Below are positions 25,508-34,181 of a DNA stretch of 64,000 nt, piece by piece. The notes beneath the pieces were generated by a model. It did no database searches, was not told where the DNA came from, and saw only the letters and a list, made by a program, of their open reading frames with translations. Position 1 is the first letter of the stretch; each line of letters begins with the position of its first letter. Source of the stretch: an uncultured Faecalibacterium sp. (GTDB lineage: Bacteria > Bacillota > Clostridia > Oscillospirales > Ruminococcaceae); assembly GCA_904394215.1 (NCBI GenBank), contig CAJFNF010000001.1, positions 32,869 through 96,868 of the forward strand, given 5' to 3'. The position numbers and the translations under genes were made by a program.

Positions 25508-27826
25508 ATGAAAACAAAAGGCAGAGCATGGCATCTCGTGGTCACGGTGCTGCTGATCGTGGTGTTTGCAATCACTGCGTTCTTTGGCGTAGCCGTGAAG
25601 TACGGAGATGTGACCACGACCTACATCAAGGGCGTATCGGATATCCGCTTCGGTGTGGATATCAAGGGCGGCGTCAACGTGACGTTCCTGCCCTCTGATG
25701 GCTACGATGCAACGGACGAGCAGCTGGATGCAGCCCAGTCGGTCATCGAAAACCGTCTGGTCGCCCTGAATATCACCGACTATGAGCTCTATGCAGACTA
25801 CAATCAGGATAGTCTGATCCTGGAGTTCCCCTGGCAGTCGGACGAAACCAGTTTTGACCCCGAGGCCGCCATTCAGGAAATCGGCACCACTGCATACCTG
25901 ACCTTCCGGGAGGGGAGCAGTGCCGACGGCACCCTGATTCTGGATGGTTCCAGCGTCGAAAAGGCCACCGCCCAGTATGGCCCTGTGACCGATGGCGGTG
26001 CTTCTGAGTACTATGTGGCTCTGGAGTTTGATTCGGAAGGTGCAGCCGCCTTCGGCGATGCCACCACCCGTCTCTATCAGGAAGGCGGCACCATCAGCAT
26101 CTGGCTGGACGACCAGAACGTCAGTGTTGCTACCGTCAATGCTGCCATCACCGACGGCAAGGCTGTGATCACCGGGTCCAACTTCACCCGTGACGACGTG
26201 GTCACACTGGCCCGTCAGATCAATTCGGGCGCACTGCCCTTTGCTCTGACCGTGGACAGCTACTCCACCATCAGCCCCACCCTGGGCGAGAACAGCCTGC
26301 AGGCCATGGTCTACGCCGGCATCATCGCCTTTGCGCTGATCTTTGTGATCATGATTTCCATGTACCGCCTGCCCGGCGTTCTGGCCTGCGTGGCTCTGCT
26401 GGGCCAGGTGGCTGCAACTCTGGCTTTTGTGTCGGGATACTTCCCGGTATTCAACAGCTTTACCCTGACCCTGCCCGGTATTGCCGGTATCATCCTGGCC
26501 ATCGGTATGGGTGTTGACGCCAACGTCATCACGGCAGAGCGCATCAAAGAGGAGCTGCGCAGCGGCAAATCTCTGCCCGGCGCTCTGAAGAGCGGCTTTG
26601 CCCGCGGCCTGACCCCTGTCATTGACGGCAACGTTACCATCGTGATCGTTGCTATCATCCTGATGGGTGCCTTCGGCCCCACCGACGGCATCTTTGCCCG
26701 TCTGCTGAACTTCGTGTTCTTCGCTTTCGGCGCATCCACCGCCGGCACCATTTACGCCTTCGGCTATACCTTGCTGACCGGTGTCCTGCTGAACTTTGTG
26801 TTCGGCGTTTTCTGCACCCGTGTGATGATCGCCGGCGCTGCCTCCATCAAGGCGCTCCAGAATCCCTGGCTGTACGGCGCTGATCGCGAGAAGAAGGAGC
26901 CCCGGAAGATTGATTTCACCGGCAAGCGGAAAGCTTTCCTGACCTTCTCCACCTGCCTGATGGCAGCCATCGTGCTGTGCGCTGTGGTGCTGGGCGTCAA
27001 GATGGACACCGAGTTCACCGGCGGTGCCATGATCACCCTGAGCTACGAGGGTACCCCGGATCTCTCGGCTGTTCAGCAGACCGCGGAGACTGCTCTGGGC
27101 AGCACCAACCTCACCATTCAGACCGGTGAGAACGTGGCCACCGGTGAATCCACCATCAAGATCTCGATGCCCGGCCGTGAGACCGTCACCACCGACCAGG
27201 TGACCGGCCTGCTGGACAGCCTGGGGGAGAGCTTCCCGGATAACAGCTTCGCCCAGCTGTCCCTGAGCAATGTCAGCCCTGCCATGGGTACCCGCTTCCT
27301 CCAGAAGAGTCTGGTGGCTGTGGTGTTTGCCCTGGCCCTGATCCTGATCTACATTGCAATCCGCTTCAGAAATATCGGCGGCCTGACCGGCGGCGCCATG
27401 GCCATCCTGGCCCTGCTCAATGACCTGATGGTGATCTTTGGCGTCTTTGTCATCCTGCGGGCACCGCTGGACGGCAACTTTATCGCCGCTCTGCTGACCA
27501 TCCTCGGTTATTCGGTCAACGATACCGTTGTCATCTACGACCGGATTCGTGAGAACCGCAAGCTGCTGGGCAAGAAGGCATCTTTCCCCGAGCTGATCAA
27601 CATTTCTCTGAACCAGTCCCTTCGCCGCACCCTGATGACCACCATCACCACAGTGGTAGCACTGGCTGTGATGTGCATCGTCTCGGTTCTGTATGGGCTG
27701 GACAGCATCTTCACCTTTGCATTCCCCCTGACGATGGGTATGATCAGCGGCGTCTACACCTCGCTGTGCGTTTCCACTTCTGCATGGATTACCTGGACCA
27801 ACCGCAAAGGCAAGCAGAAGAACTAA
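25508..27826 (+). CDS. secDF: Fused protein translocase subunit SecDF
   Basis: SecDF uses the proton gradient to help pull proteins out of the SecYEG channel. This 772-residue protein is the fused form: SecD part with DIKGG near the N-terminus, the P1 domain, and IGMGVDANVITAERI; SecF part from about residue 480 with DTEFTGGAMITL and the NDTVVIYDRIRENR box. Twelve membrane segments are expected and seen as hydrophobic runs. ATG 25508 follows GGGAGG. Confidence 0.95.
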   Translation: MKTKGRAWHLVVTVLLIVVFAITAFFGVAVKYGDVTTTYIKGVSDIRFGVDIKGGVNVTFLPSDGYDATDEQLDAAQSVIENRLVALNITDYELYADYNQDSLILEFPWQSDETSFDPEAAIQEIGTTAYLTFREGSSADGTLILDGSSVEKATAQYGPVTDGGASEYYVALEFDSEGAAAFGDATTRLYQEGGTISIWLDDQNVSVATVNAAITDGKAVITGSNFTRDDVVTLARQINSGALPFALTVDSYSTISPTLGENSLQAMVYAGIIAFALIFVIMISMYRLPGVLACVALLGQVAATLAFVSGYFPVFNSFTLTLPGIAGIILAIGMGVDANVITAERIKEELRSGKSLPGALKSGFARGLTPVIDGNVTIVIVAIILMGAFGPTDGIFARLLNFVFFAFGASTAGTIYAFGYTLLTGVLLNFVFGVFCTRVMIAGAASIKALQNPWLYGADREKKEPRKIDFTGKRKAFLTFSTCLMAAIVLCAVVLGVKMDTEFTGGAMITLSYEGTPDLSAVQQTAETALGSTNLTIQTGENVATGESTIKISMPGRETVTTDQVTGLLDSLGESFPDNSFAQLSLSNVSPAMGTRFLQKSLVAVVFALALILIYIAIRFRNIGGLTGGAMAILALLNDLMVIFGVFVILRAPLDGNFIAALLTILGYSVNDTVVIYDRIRENRKLLGKKASFPELINISLNQSLRRTLMTTITTVVALAVMCIVSVLYGLDSIFTFAFPLTMGMISGVYTSLCVSTSAWITWTNRKGKQKN

Positions 27827-27872
27827 TCCGTTGCCGGGCTGACCGGATCACTTAGAAAATGGAGGACACCCT

Positions 27873-28334
27873 ATGAAATGCCCCTATTGTGGCGGCGAAG
27901 AGTCCAAGGTGATTGATTCCCGCCCAACTGAAGATGGTGAACGGATCCGCCGCCGCCGCGAGTGCCTGGCCTGCCACAAGCGGTTCACCACTTATGAAGC
28001 GGTTGAAACGCTGCCTCTGATGGTTATCAAAAAGAACAACTCGCGAGAGCCCTTTGACCGTCAGAAAGTGCTCAACGGCATGCTCCGTTCCTGCGCCCAG
28101 CGGCCCGTCAGCTATGAGCAGCTGGAGCAGGCCGTCAGCAACATCGAGCAGACCCTCCTGAGCAGCTATGACCGTGAGGTCAGCAGCGTGCAGATTGGCG
28201 AGCTTGCCATGCAGGAGCTGAAAAAGATTGACGAAGTGGCTTATGTCCGCTTTGCTTCGGTCTACCGGCGGTTTGCCGACGTGGAAAGCTTCTTTGCAGA
28301 ACTGGAACAGCTGATGAAAGACCGCAAGTCCTGA
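27873..28334 (+). CDS. nrdR: Transcriptional repressor NrdR
   Basis: NrdR senses ATP/dATP and represses ribonucleotide reductase genes. The 153-residue protein has the zinc ribbon ([18 protein letters not shown]...[12 protein letters not shown]) and the ATP-cone domain from about residue 48. TGGAGG precedes the ATG. No nrd gene is in the window. Confidence 0.97.
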   Translation: MKCPYCGGEESKVIDSRPTEDGERIRRRRECLACHKRFTTYEAVETLPLMVIKKNNSREPFDRQKVLNGMLRSCAQRPVSYEQLEQAVSNIEQTLLSSYDREVSSVQIGELAMQELKKIDEVAYVRFASVYRRFADVESFFAELEQLMKDRKS

Positions 28335-28344
28335 ACCATTGGAA

Positions 28345-28377
28345 CAGCCCGGATGCCTGTGCATCCGGGCTGTTTTT
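28345..28377 (+). terminator. Intrinsic terminator after nrdR
   Basis: CAGCCCGGATGC at 28345-28356 pairs perfectly with 28361-28372 around a four-base loop, followed by TTTTT. Confidence 0.95.
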
Positions 28378-28394
28378 GTACCCAGCGCTCCTTT

Positions 28395-28763
28395 TTAAAG
28401 CCAGCGGCGGGTCAACCAGTCAATGCTCTCTGCCTGAAAAGCGGCTCGGCCTATTTCACCCCGCGCCTCTTCCTGTGCTCCTTCTGTCAAGTAGTTAGCG
28501 GCAGCCCTAAGACAAGCTTCCAGTTCCAGAAAATCTTCGGTGCGCAAATACAGCACGCTGCCTCGGCGCATGGTTTCACAGAGGGAAGCGCCTTCCAAAA
28601 TTGCCTGGTGGGCACAGGGCAAATCGTCCTGCTCCAGCGCCTGGACTGCAGTATCCAGCTGGGCTGTCACCTCGTCTGCAAAAGTCCGGACCTGGTAGGT
28701 ACTATAGCCCGTCAGAAGCAGAATGGCCACTGCAATCCCAAGGCACAGCCAAATTCTCTTCAC
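28395..28763 (-). CDS. DUF4363-type membrane-anchored protein
   Basis: The 122-residue protein has one N-terminal membrane segment (residues about 4-22) and a helical external part. It resembles DUF4363 proteins, which commonly sit next to DUF421 genes in Clostridia, as here. The GTG start overlaps the DUF421 stop by four bases and follows AGGAG. Function unknown; a sporulation role is inferred only from the neighbourhood. Confidence 0.65.
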   Translation of the reverse strand: MKRIWLCLGIAVAILLLTGYSTYQVRTFADEVTAQLDTAVQALEQDDLPCAHQAILEGASLCETMRRGSVLYLRTEDFLELEACLRAAANYLTEGAQEEARGEIGRAAFQAESIDWLTRRWL

Positions 28764-29473
28764 ACTGAGTCAGCTCCTTTTTTGGGCCCCCGGGCGGGGG
28801 CCCCTTTTTGTTTGCGCAAGAGAAAATAATCCTCCGTGTCGTTGCCCAGCAATAAGAGGATCTCGCTGACCAGCAGGGTATTGGCGGCAGCGGTGTGCTC
28901 CAGCCAGGTTCTGTCTTTGCCGCAGAAGCGGAGATTGTCATCCAACACCTGGCCATCCACCACCAGCGGAATGGTTGCCTGGGCTTTCTGGACAGCCACG
29001 CCCAGGTCTGCCAGGGTCACTGTTTCTTTGGCAGGTTTGCGGGCGACCGAAAGGCTACCATTGGTTTCCACGATGGCATAGGATACGTCCCGCGGGTCAA
29101 AGATTTCTTTGCCCCGCAGCGCTTCCATCAGGTCTGCGGCGGTCAGCCGGAGCATCCGCAGTGCATTCTGGTCAATCTTGCCGTCAAGGATCACCGTCTT
29201 GGGTCGGCCTGAAAGGATATTGGAGAAGCGCTGGCTGTGAAAGCTGAGCAGCGAGCCCAGCAATTCCAGGACGGCAATCAGGAAAAGGGGAACCAGGCTG
29301 GCTGTAATGGGGAACTCCTCCGACTCAATTGAGATGGAGGCCAGATTGGAGATCAGCATGGTGGATACAAGTTCCTCAGGCTGTAGTTCTCCCAGCTGAC
29401 GTTTTCCCATCAGGCGCATGGCAAACAAGACGCACAGATAAATCAGTACGGTGCGGAAAATCAGCAATTTCAA
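28760..29473 (-). CDS. DUF421 (YetF-like) membrane protein
   Basis: The 237-residue protein has two to three N-terminal membrane segments, the family motif RLMGKRQLGELQPEELVSTMLISNLA and a C-terminal cytoplasmic domain. Some DUF421 proteins of Bacillus are spore inner-membrane proteins. I choose TTG at 29473 because AAAAGGAGG lies about nine bases upstream and the product begins at the family start (KLLIFRTVLIYLCVLF); the longer reading frame adds a non-homologous leader. It diverges from the gerA-like gene and shares a palindromic sigma-G-like promoter with it. Confidence 0.85.
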   Translation of the reverse strand: MKLLIFRTVLIYLCVLFAMRLMGKRQLGELQPEELVSTMLISNLASISIESEEFPITASLVPLFLIAVLELLGSLLSFHSQRFSNILSGRPKTVILDGKIDQNALRMLRLTAADLMEALRGKEIFDPRDVSYAIVETNGSLSVARKPAKETVTLADLGVAVQKAQATIPLVVDGQVLDDNLRFCGKDRTWLEHTAAANTLLVSEILLLLGNDTEDYFLLRKQKGAPARGPKKGADSV

Positions 29474-29506
29474 TGGGCTGTCCTCCTTTTGCACGCAGAC
29501 GGCAGG

Positions 29507-29536
29507 GTATGAACCCGGCCTCTTTCGGGCATACTG
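29507..29536 (+). promoter_or_regulatory. Sigma-G-like promoter with dyad symmetry
   Basis: GTATG at 29507-29511 and CATACTG at 29530-29536 are exactly 18 bases apart, matching the Bacillus sigma-G pattern (GHATR-18-CATnHTA) except for the last base. Read on the minus strand the same element gives GTATG-18-CATACCC, so it may also serve the divergent DUF421 gene, less well. Confidence 0.55.
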
Positions 29537-29572
29537 GGTTTGCAATCAGAAAAGGACGGTGAACCATTGGGA

Positions 29573-31030
29573 ATGGATCAGCTCACAATCAAACTCAGTG
29601 AAAATCTGGCGGAGCTCAATACTAGGTTTGGCGCTTCGGCTGATTATTATGCAAAGCAGATCTCCATCTGCGGCTGTCCTGCGGCCATTGTTTTGTTTGA
29701 CGGCATGGCCAGTCTGTCCTCCCTTTGGACCATTCTGCTGGATGCCGTCAACCGGGAGGACCAGTTCACCGACTTTGAGCGGAATCCAGCCCCTGGTCAA
29801 AAGGTCTATGAGCATCTGATGTATCATTCTGACCTCCCTGCGGAAAGTACGCCTGTGCGGTCTTTGGATGATGTAGTCATGCGTCTAACTGCCGGATTTG
29901 CGGTTCTGCTTTTGGATGGCTGTAGCCAGGGGATCGCCTTCTCGGTCCAAAACCTGAAATTCCGGTCCATCGGAGAGCCCTCTGGAGAAGGCAATCTCCG
30001 GGGCAGCCGGGAAGGCTTTTCGGATCTGCTGCGGGTCAATCTGAGTTTGCTGCGGCGCCTGATCCGGAACGATAACCTTGTCATGGAAGTCTCCCAGGCC
30101 GATACCGCCATGAAAACGGAATACGCGCTGTGCTATCGGCGGGATAAAGCTGACGCCCAGGCTGTGGCCAAAATCCGGGACATCCTGAAAAATGCAAACC
30201 CGGAACTGCTGCTGGATTCCAGTTACTTTGTTCCATGGCTGCTGCCGGTCCGTTTTCGGCTTTTTACCCCTGTGAGCTATACGGAGCGTCCCGCGGTGGC
30301 CGCAGCCAAGCTCTGTGAAGGCAAAATTGTGATTATGGTCAACGGCAGTCCATCCGTCCTGGTATTGCCGGCTTTGTTTGCAGAAAACTTTGAGTGTCTG
30401 GATGACTACGCCACCACGGCCTTCTTTTCCTCCTTCATCCGGATTTTAAAATACGCTTCTTTTTATCTGACCATCTTCCTGCCAGGTGTATTTGTCTGCC
30501 TGGCGGTTTATTTGCCCGAATTGATTCCGCCCCAGCTCCTCTCCAAGATTGCCGCAGCTGAACAGGGAACTCCTCTGCCTCTTTTCGCTGAGATGGTCAT
30601 GGTAATCCTGATCCTGGAACTGATCCGGGAAGCAGGGCTCCGGATGCCCCAGTCTCTGGGTCATTCAGTCAGCCTGGTTGCTGCCCTGATCATTGGAGAT
30701 GCTGCCGTCGCCGCCGGGCTGATGAGTACGCCGGTGATCCTGACGGCATGCATTACCTCGGTAGCCCTGTTCATCACGCCATCTCTGTATGAACCGGCCA
30801 CCTTGCTGCGCCTGATGGTGGTTATAGCAGCCGGGCTGGCCGGGCCTGTGGGTTTGGCCGCCATTTTCCTGGTCTTTCTGTTTAGTTTGTCCGATGTGTC
30901 GGCCATGGGGGTACCTTATTTGGCTCAGCATCCTTTTCCCCACAAGCCGCTGGTGGAAGATGGCGTCATCCGTCGGGATTACCGGCGGATGTCCCGCCAG
31001 CCTTTCAATATCTGGCAGAGGAGGGGATAA
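29573..31030 (+). CDS. GerA-family spore germinant receptor subunit A
   Basis: GerAA-type proteins are part of the germinant receptor in the spore inner membrane. The protein of about 485 residues has a soluble N-terminal half and a C-terminal half with four or five membrane segments (from about residue 290), ending in the soluble tail RDYRRMSRQPFNIWQ, typical of the family. ATG 29573 and TTG 29567 are both possible; AAAGGA at 29551-29556 is better spaced from the TTG. A sigma-G-like promoter lies just upstream. Co-transcription with the next two genes is likely (spacing of 1 and 23 bases). Confidence 0.85.
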   Translation: MDQLTIKLSENLAELNTRFGASADYYAKQISICGCPAAIVLFDGMASLSSLWTILLDAVNREDQFTDFERNPAPGQKVYEHLMYHSDLPAESTPVRSLDDVVMRLTAGFAVLLLDGCSQGIAFSVQNLKFRSIGEPSGEGNLRGSREGFSDLLRVNLSLLRRLIRNDNLVMEVSQADTAMKTEYALCYRRDKADAQAVAKIRDILKNANPELLLDSSYFVPWLLPVRFRLFTPVSYTERPAVAAAKLCEGKIVIMVNGSPSVLVLPALFAENFECLDDYATTAFFSSFIRILKYASFYLTIFLPGVFVCLAVYLPELIPPQLLSKIAAAEQGTPLPLFAEMVMVILILELIREAGLRMPQSLGHSVSLVAALIIGDAAVAAGLMSTPVILTACITSVALFITPSLYEPATLLRLMVVIAAGLAGPVGLAAIFLVFLFSLSDVSAMGVPYLAQHPFPHKPLVEDGVIRRDYRRMSRQPFNIWQRRG

Positions 31031-31031
31031 G

Positions 31032-31880
31032 ATGGGCCAGGAAAACAAATACACTTTTTCTCTGTCTGCATTGGGGCTTGGTCTTGTCACGGCCACCCTT
31101 TCAAACTGCTTTTACAGCCCGGCGGGGGAGTACTCAGCCCGCAGCACCATCCTGTTCGGCCTCCTCAGTACGCTGGGGCTGGTGATCGGGGCGGGCTGCT
31201 TTTACCTTCTGGCCTTGAAATGCCAGCTGTTCAGCGGCGCAGGTTTTCTTTCTCGACTGGGTGCCTGGATCTTTTTAGGCTGGTTTGGAATGGAGCTGTT
31301 TCGGACTGCCTGTGCAGCCCAGACTGTCTGCCGGGAGCACTTTGGTTCCAACGGCCTCATTGCTGTCCTGCCCATTCTGCTCCTGGTGTCCTGGGAAATG
31401 AAAGCCAGTGCTCTGGACCGGTCTGCCAGGGCGGTGTGGTGGCTGCTGGCCGCCGGGGCGCTGGTATGCCTGGCAGGTATCGGAAGCCAGATGCACTGGC
31501 AGAGACTTTTTACAGCCGAAGGCGCACCGGTTTGGGGCGGCAGATGGCCGCCGATCCCCATCTATCCAGAATATTTTGCCCTGCCGCTTCTGTGTCAGAA
31601 AAAGAAGGCCCATCAAGGGATCTTTCTGCCTTTTTGGAGTTATGGCGTTCAGGCCGGGTATGCCCTGGTCCTGGATCTGGTCCTGGGCAGAGCGGTATCT
31701 TCTGACTATCAGGGACTGGAATTGCTCCGCGCCTGGGCACTGGGGTATTTTTCCCGCCTGGATGCCCTGCTGCTGCTTCTTTGGCTGACAGCTGCCCTCT
31801 GGAGAATCTGTCTGCTGGCCTACCTGCTTAGAGCCCTCTGGCCAACCTGTATCGGAATGAAAAAGAACCCAGAGATTTAA
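31032..31880 (+). CDS. Polytopic membrane protein in GerAB position
   Basis: The 282-residue protein has about eight hydrophobic segments and little else. It occupies the place where GerAB (an amino-acid-permease-like subunit of about 365 residues) normally follows GerAA, but it is shorter and I do not see clear GerAB motifs. It is probably a divergent or reduced GerAB. The ATG follows GAGGGG one base after the gerA-like stop, so the two are coupled. No GerAC-type lipoprotein gene follows; spoIVB does. Confidence 0.5.
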   Translation: MGQENKYTFSLSALGLGLVTATLSNCFYSPAGEYSARSTILFGLLSTLGLVIGAGCFYLLALKCQLFSGAGFLSRLGAWIFLGWFGMELFRTACAAQTVCREHFGSNGLIAVLPILLLVSWEMKASALDRSARAVWWLLAAGALVCLAGIGSQMHWQRLFTAEGAPVWGGRWPPIPIYPEYFALPLLCQKKKAHQGIFLPFWSYGVQAGYALVLDLVLGRAVSSDYQGLELLRAWALGYFSRLDALLLLLWLTAALWRICLLAYLLRALWPTCIGMKKNPEI

Positions 31881-31903
31881 AATCAATACAAGGGAGTGCA
31901 AAC

Positions 31904-33133
31904 GTGAAACATTCCATCGATTCCACAACCCATGCCTGGCATCGGGCATGGCGGATCTGTGCTGCTTATCTGGCGACAGCTGCTGTCTGTTCCCTGGGAT
32001 GGCTATACAGCAGCCTGCCCGATCACATTTATCTGGAACCAGGACAGGCATTGGTGCTGCCCCGCTTTGCCTACGTGGAACCACTGGGCAGCGGCAATAC
32101 CCAAAATGTTGTCAGTACCCGGACGGTGGGAAGTTATCAGACTACCTTGTCCATCGGCGGGATCTTCCCGGTTAAAAAGGTTCAGGCCGTTATTACACCG
32201 CGTCAGACGGTCACCGTCTGCGGCACCCCTTTCGGCGTCAAAATGTTTTCAGAAGGGGCTCTGATCGTAGGATTTACCGATATCAACGGCAGCGACGGTG
32301 TTCCAGTGAACCCCTCCAAAGAGGCAGGACTTCGTCTTGGTGACCGGGTGATCTGTATCGGAGACACATCCACCGAGAGCAACGATGAGGTTAAGGCAGC
32401 TCTGGAAGCTGCCGCAGGCCAACCGGTCCGCGTCATCTATGTCCGGGACGGACAGCAGCAACAGACAACCCTTACGCCCTGCTGGGATGCCGTCGCCAAT
32501 GAGTGGCGTGCCGGTATGTGGGTGCGGGATTCTTCCGCCGGTGTGGGGACCTTGACCTTTATTGAGGAAGAGCAAGGCATCTTTGCTGGGCTGGGACATT
32601 CCATCAGCGACGGAGACACCGGTCAGAGCATCGCCCTGCGCAGCGGGGAGATTGTACCCTGTGAAATTGTAGGATGCACCATTGGCACAGCTGGCAGTCC
32701 CGGAGAACTGAAGGGCAAATTCATTGGAAGCCACGCCGTAGGTACCATTGAGATCAACGGAGAGAATGGCGTCTACGGGGAAACCCGCGCTGAGTTTACA
32801 GGGCAATCTATGGAAGTTGCTTTCGCCCAGGAAGTCGTGACAGGCCCCGCCCAAATTCTGACCACCACACTGGGTCAGACCCCCAAGCTCTATGATGTGG
32901 AGATCGAAAAAGTGACAGATGCCGAATCGGTCCGCAATATGGTCGTTCATGTAACTGACCCGGATCTGCTGCGCGAAACCGGCGGCATCGTGCAAGGGAT
33001 GAGTGGCAGCCCCATTCTTCAAAACGGGCGGCTGGTAGGAGCCGTGACCCACGTTCTGGTAAATGACCCCACCCGCGGCTACGCTATTTTTGCCGAAACC
33101 ATGCTGACCCAGGCCGATCAGCTGGAAGAATAG
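31904..33133 (+). CDS. spoIVB: SpoIVB peptidase (S55 family)
   Basis: SpoIVB is the forespore serine protease secreted into the intermembrane space, where it cleaves SpoIVFA and so triggers sigma-K maturation. The 409-residue protein has an N-terminal membrane anchor (residues about 18-38), a PDZ domain (about 105-185, EAGLRLGDRVICIGD), and the protease domain with His232 in AGLGHSISDGDTG and Ser369 in GMSGSPIL. It starts with GTG after AGGGAG. In most relatives spoIVB lies between recN and spo0A; here it is joined to germination genes and precedes spoIIIA. Confidence 0.93.
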   Translation: MKHSIDSTTHAWHRAWRICAAYLATAAVCSLGWLYSSLPDHIYLEPGQALVLPRFAYVEPLGSGNTQNVVSTRTVGSYQTTLSIGGIFPVKKVQAVITPRQTVTVCGTPFGVKMFSEGALIVGFTDINGSDGVPVNPSKEAGLRLGDRVICIGDTSTESNDEVKAALEAAAGQPVRVIYVRDGQQQQTTLTPCWDAVANEWRAGMWVRDSSAGVGTLTFIEEEQGIFAGLGHSISDGDTGQSIALRSGEIVPCEIVGCTIGTAGSPGELKGKFIGSHAVGTIEINGENGVYGETRAEFTGQSMEVAFAQEVVTGPAQILTTTLGQTPKLYDVEIEKVTDAESVRNMVVHVTDPDLLRETGGIVQGMSGSPILQNGRLVGAVTHVLVNDPTRGYAIFAETMLTQADQLEE

Positions 33134-33146
33134 AACCGAGAAGTCA

Positions 33147-33175
33147 GACCGCAGTAGAGTGCTGCGGTCTTTTTT
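33147..33175 (+). terminator. Intrinsic terminator after spoIVB
   Basis: GACCGCAG at 33147-33154 pairs with CTGCGGTC at 33162-33169, followed by six T residues. It separates the presumed forespore genes from the mother-cell spoIIIA operon. Confidence 0.9.
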
Positions 33176-33195
33176 GTACAAATGGACACGCAGTT

Positions 33196-33222
33196 CTAAA
33201 AGAACAGGCTGTCCCATATAGT
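33196..33222 (+). promoter_or_regulatory. Possible sigma-E promoter of spoIIIA
   Basis: CATATAGT at 33215-33222 differs by one base from the sigma-E -10 consensus CATACAnT. A weak -35-like TCTAAAA lies about 13 bases upstream. The site falls between the spoIVB terminator and spoIIIAA, where a sigma-E promoter is expected. Confidence 0.4.
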
Positions 33223-33284
33223 GTTGTAACCCGGGCAGGCCGGGTGAACGGATGCCAATCTGCTCTGTTGAGGAGGAAAAGACA

Positions 33285-34181
33285 ATGGATGCGTATAGAC
33301 AAGTTGCAGAAGCGCTGCCGGATTTCCTGGCAAGGCCATTGTGCAGCATCAGCCCTGATACGGCCAGCCGAATTCATGAAATCCGCCTGCGTGCCGGATG
33401 TTTGATTTGGGTCAACGTGGGCGGTTCTCTGTGTCCTGCTGCACAGCTGCCCGGCTGCCCGGCCGTTCTGAAAACCCTGCGCCCAACGCAGGCTCAGGTG
33501 GAAGAGGCCTTTTATCATCTCTGTGACGGGTCTGTTCACACCCATCAAAGTGAGCTGGCCGGGGGATATATCACATTGCCCGGCGGGCATCGGGTCGGCG
33601 TGGGGGGCAAATATCTGGTCCACCCGGAAGACGGGATCATCCTGCAGACTGTCCACTCACTGAATCTCAGAATCGCTCGCATTCGGCAAATTCCTCTGCC
33701 ACATCAGTTGGTTCAGCAGCTGAAGGTCCATTTTGTAGGGATGCTGGTTGCAGGAGAACCAGACAGCGGCAAAACAACCCTGCTGCGGAATATGATTTCC
33801 TATCTGGCAGAGCAGGGGAAAGCCGTGTCTGTCATCGACAAAAGAGAGGAACTCTGGCCACCATCCTGCCGGTATTCCAGGCCGCCGGTGGATTTCATTG
33901 CAGGCCTTCCCAAGGGACAGGCCATCCAAATGGCACTGCGTACACTGGCTCCGCAGGTTATAGTGTTGGATGAGCTGGGGAGTATGGAAGAAGTAAAGCA
34001 ATTGGAACAGGGTTTTTTCGGCGGCGTAGACTGCATTGCCAGCCTTCATGCCGCCAGTCTTGAAGAAGCGCTCTGCCGCCCGCAAGTGATGTACATGAAA
34101 CAAAATAAAATGCTCCGGGTTCTGGTGCAGCTTACCGGCAGACAAGCTCCCGGAGAGATACGCGAGGTAGCCATGGTATGA
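33285..34181 (+). CDS. spoIIIAA: Stage III sporulation ATPase SpoIIIAA
   Basis: SpoIIIAA is the cytoplasmic secretion-type ATPase of the channel linking mother cell and forespore. The 298-residue protein has Walker A GEPDSGKTT near residue 157 and Walker B VIVLDELGS. GAGGAGG precedes ATG 33285; the upstream in-frame start at 33252 covers the ribosome binding site. It heads the eight-gene spoIIIA operon. Confidence 0.95.
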   Translation: MDAYRQVAEALPDFLARPLCSISPDTASRIHEIRLRAGCLIWVNVGGSLCPAAQLPGCPAVLKTLRPTQAQVEEAFYHLCDGSVHTHQSELAGGYITLPGGHRVGVGGKYLVHPEDGIILQTVHSLNLRIARIRQIPLPHQLVQQLKVHFVGMLVAGEPDSGKTTLLRNMISYLAEQGKAVSVIDKREELWPPSCRYSRPPVDFIAGLPKGQAIQMALRTLAPQVIVLDELGSMEEVKQLEQGFFGGVDCIASLHAASLEEALCRPQVMYMKQNKMLRVLVQLTGRQAPGEIREVAMV

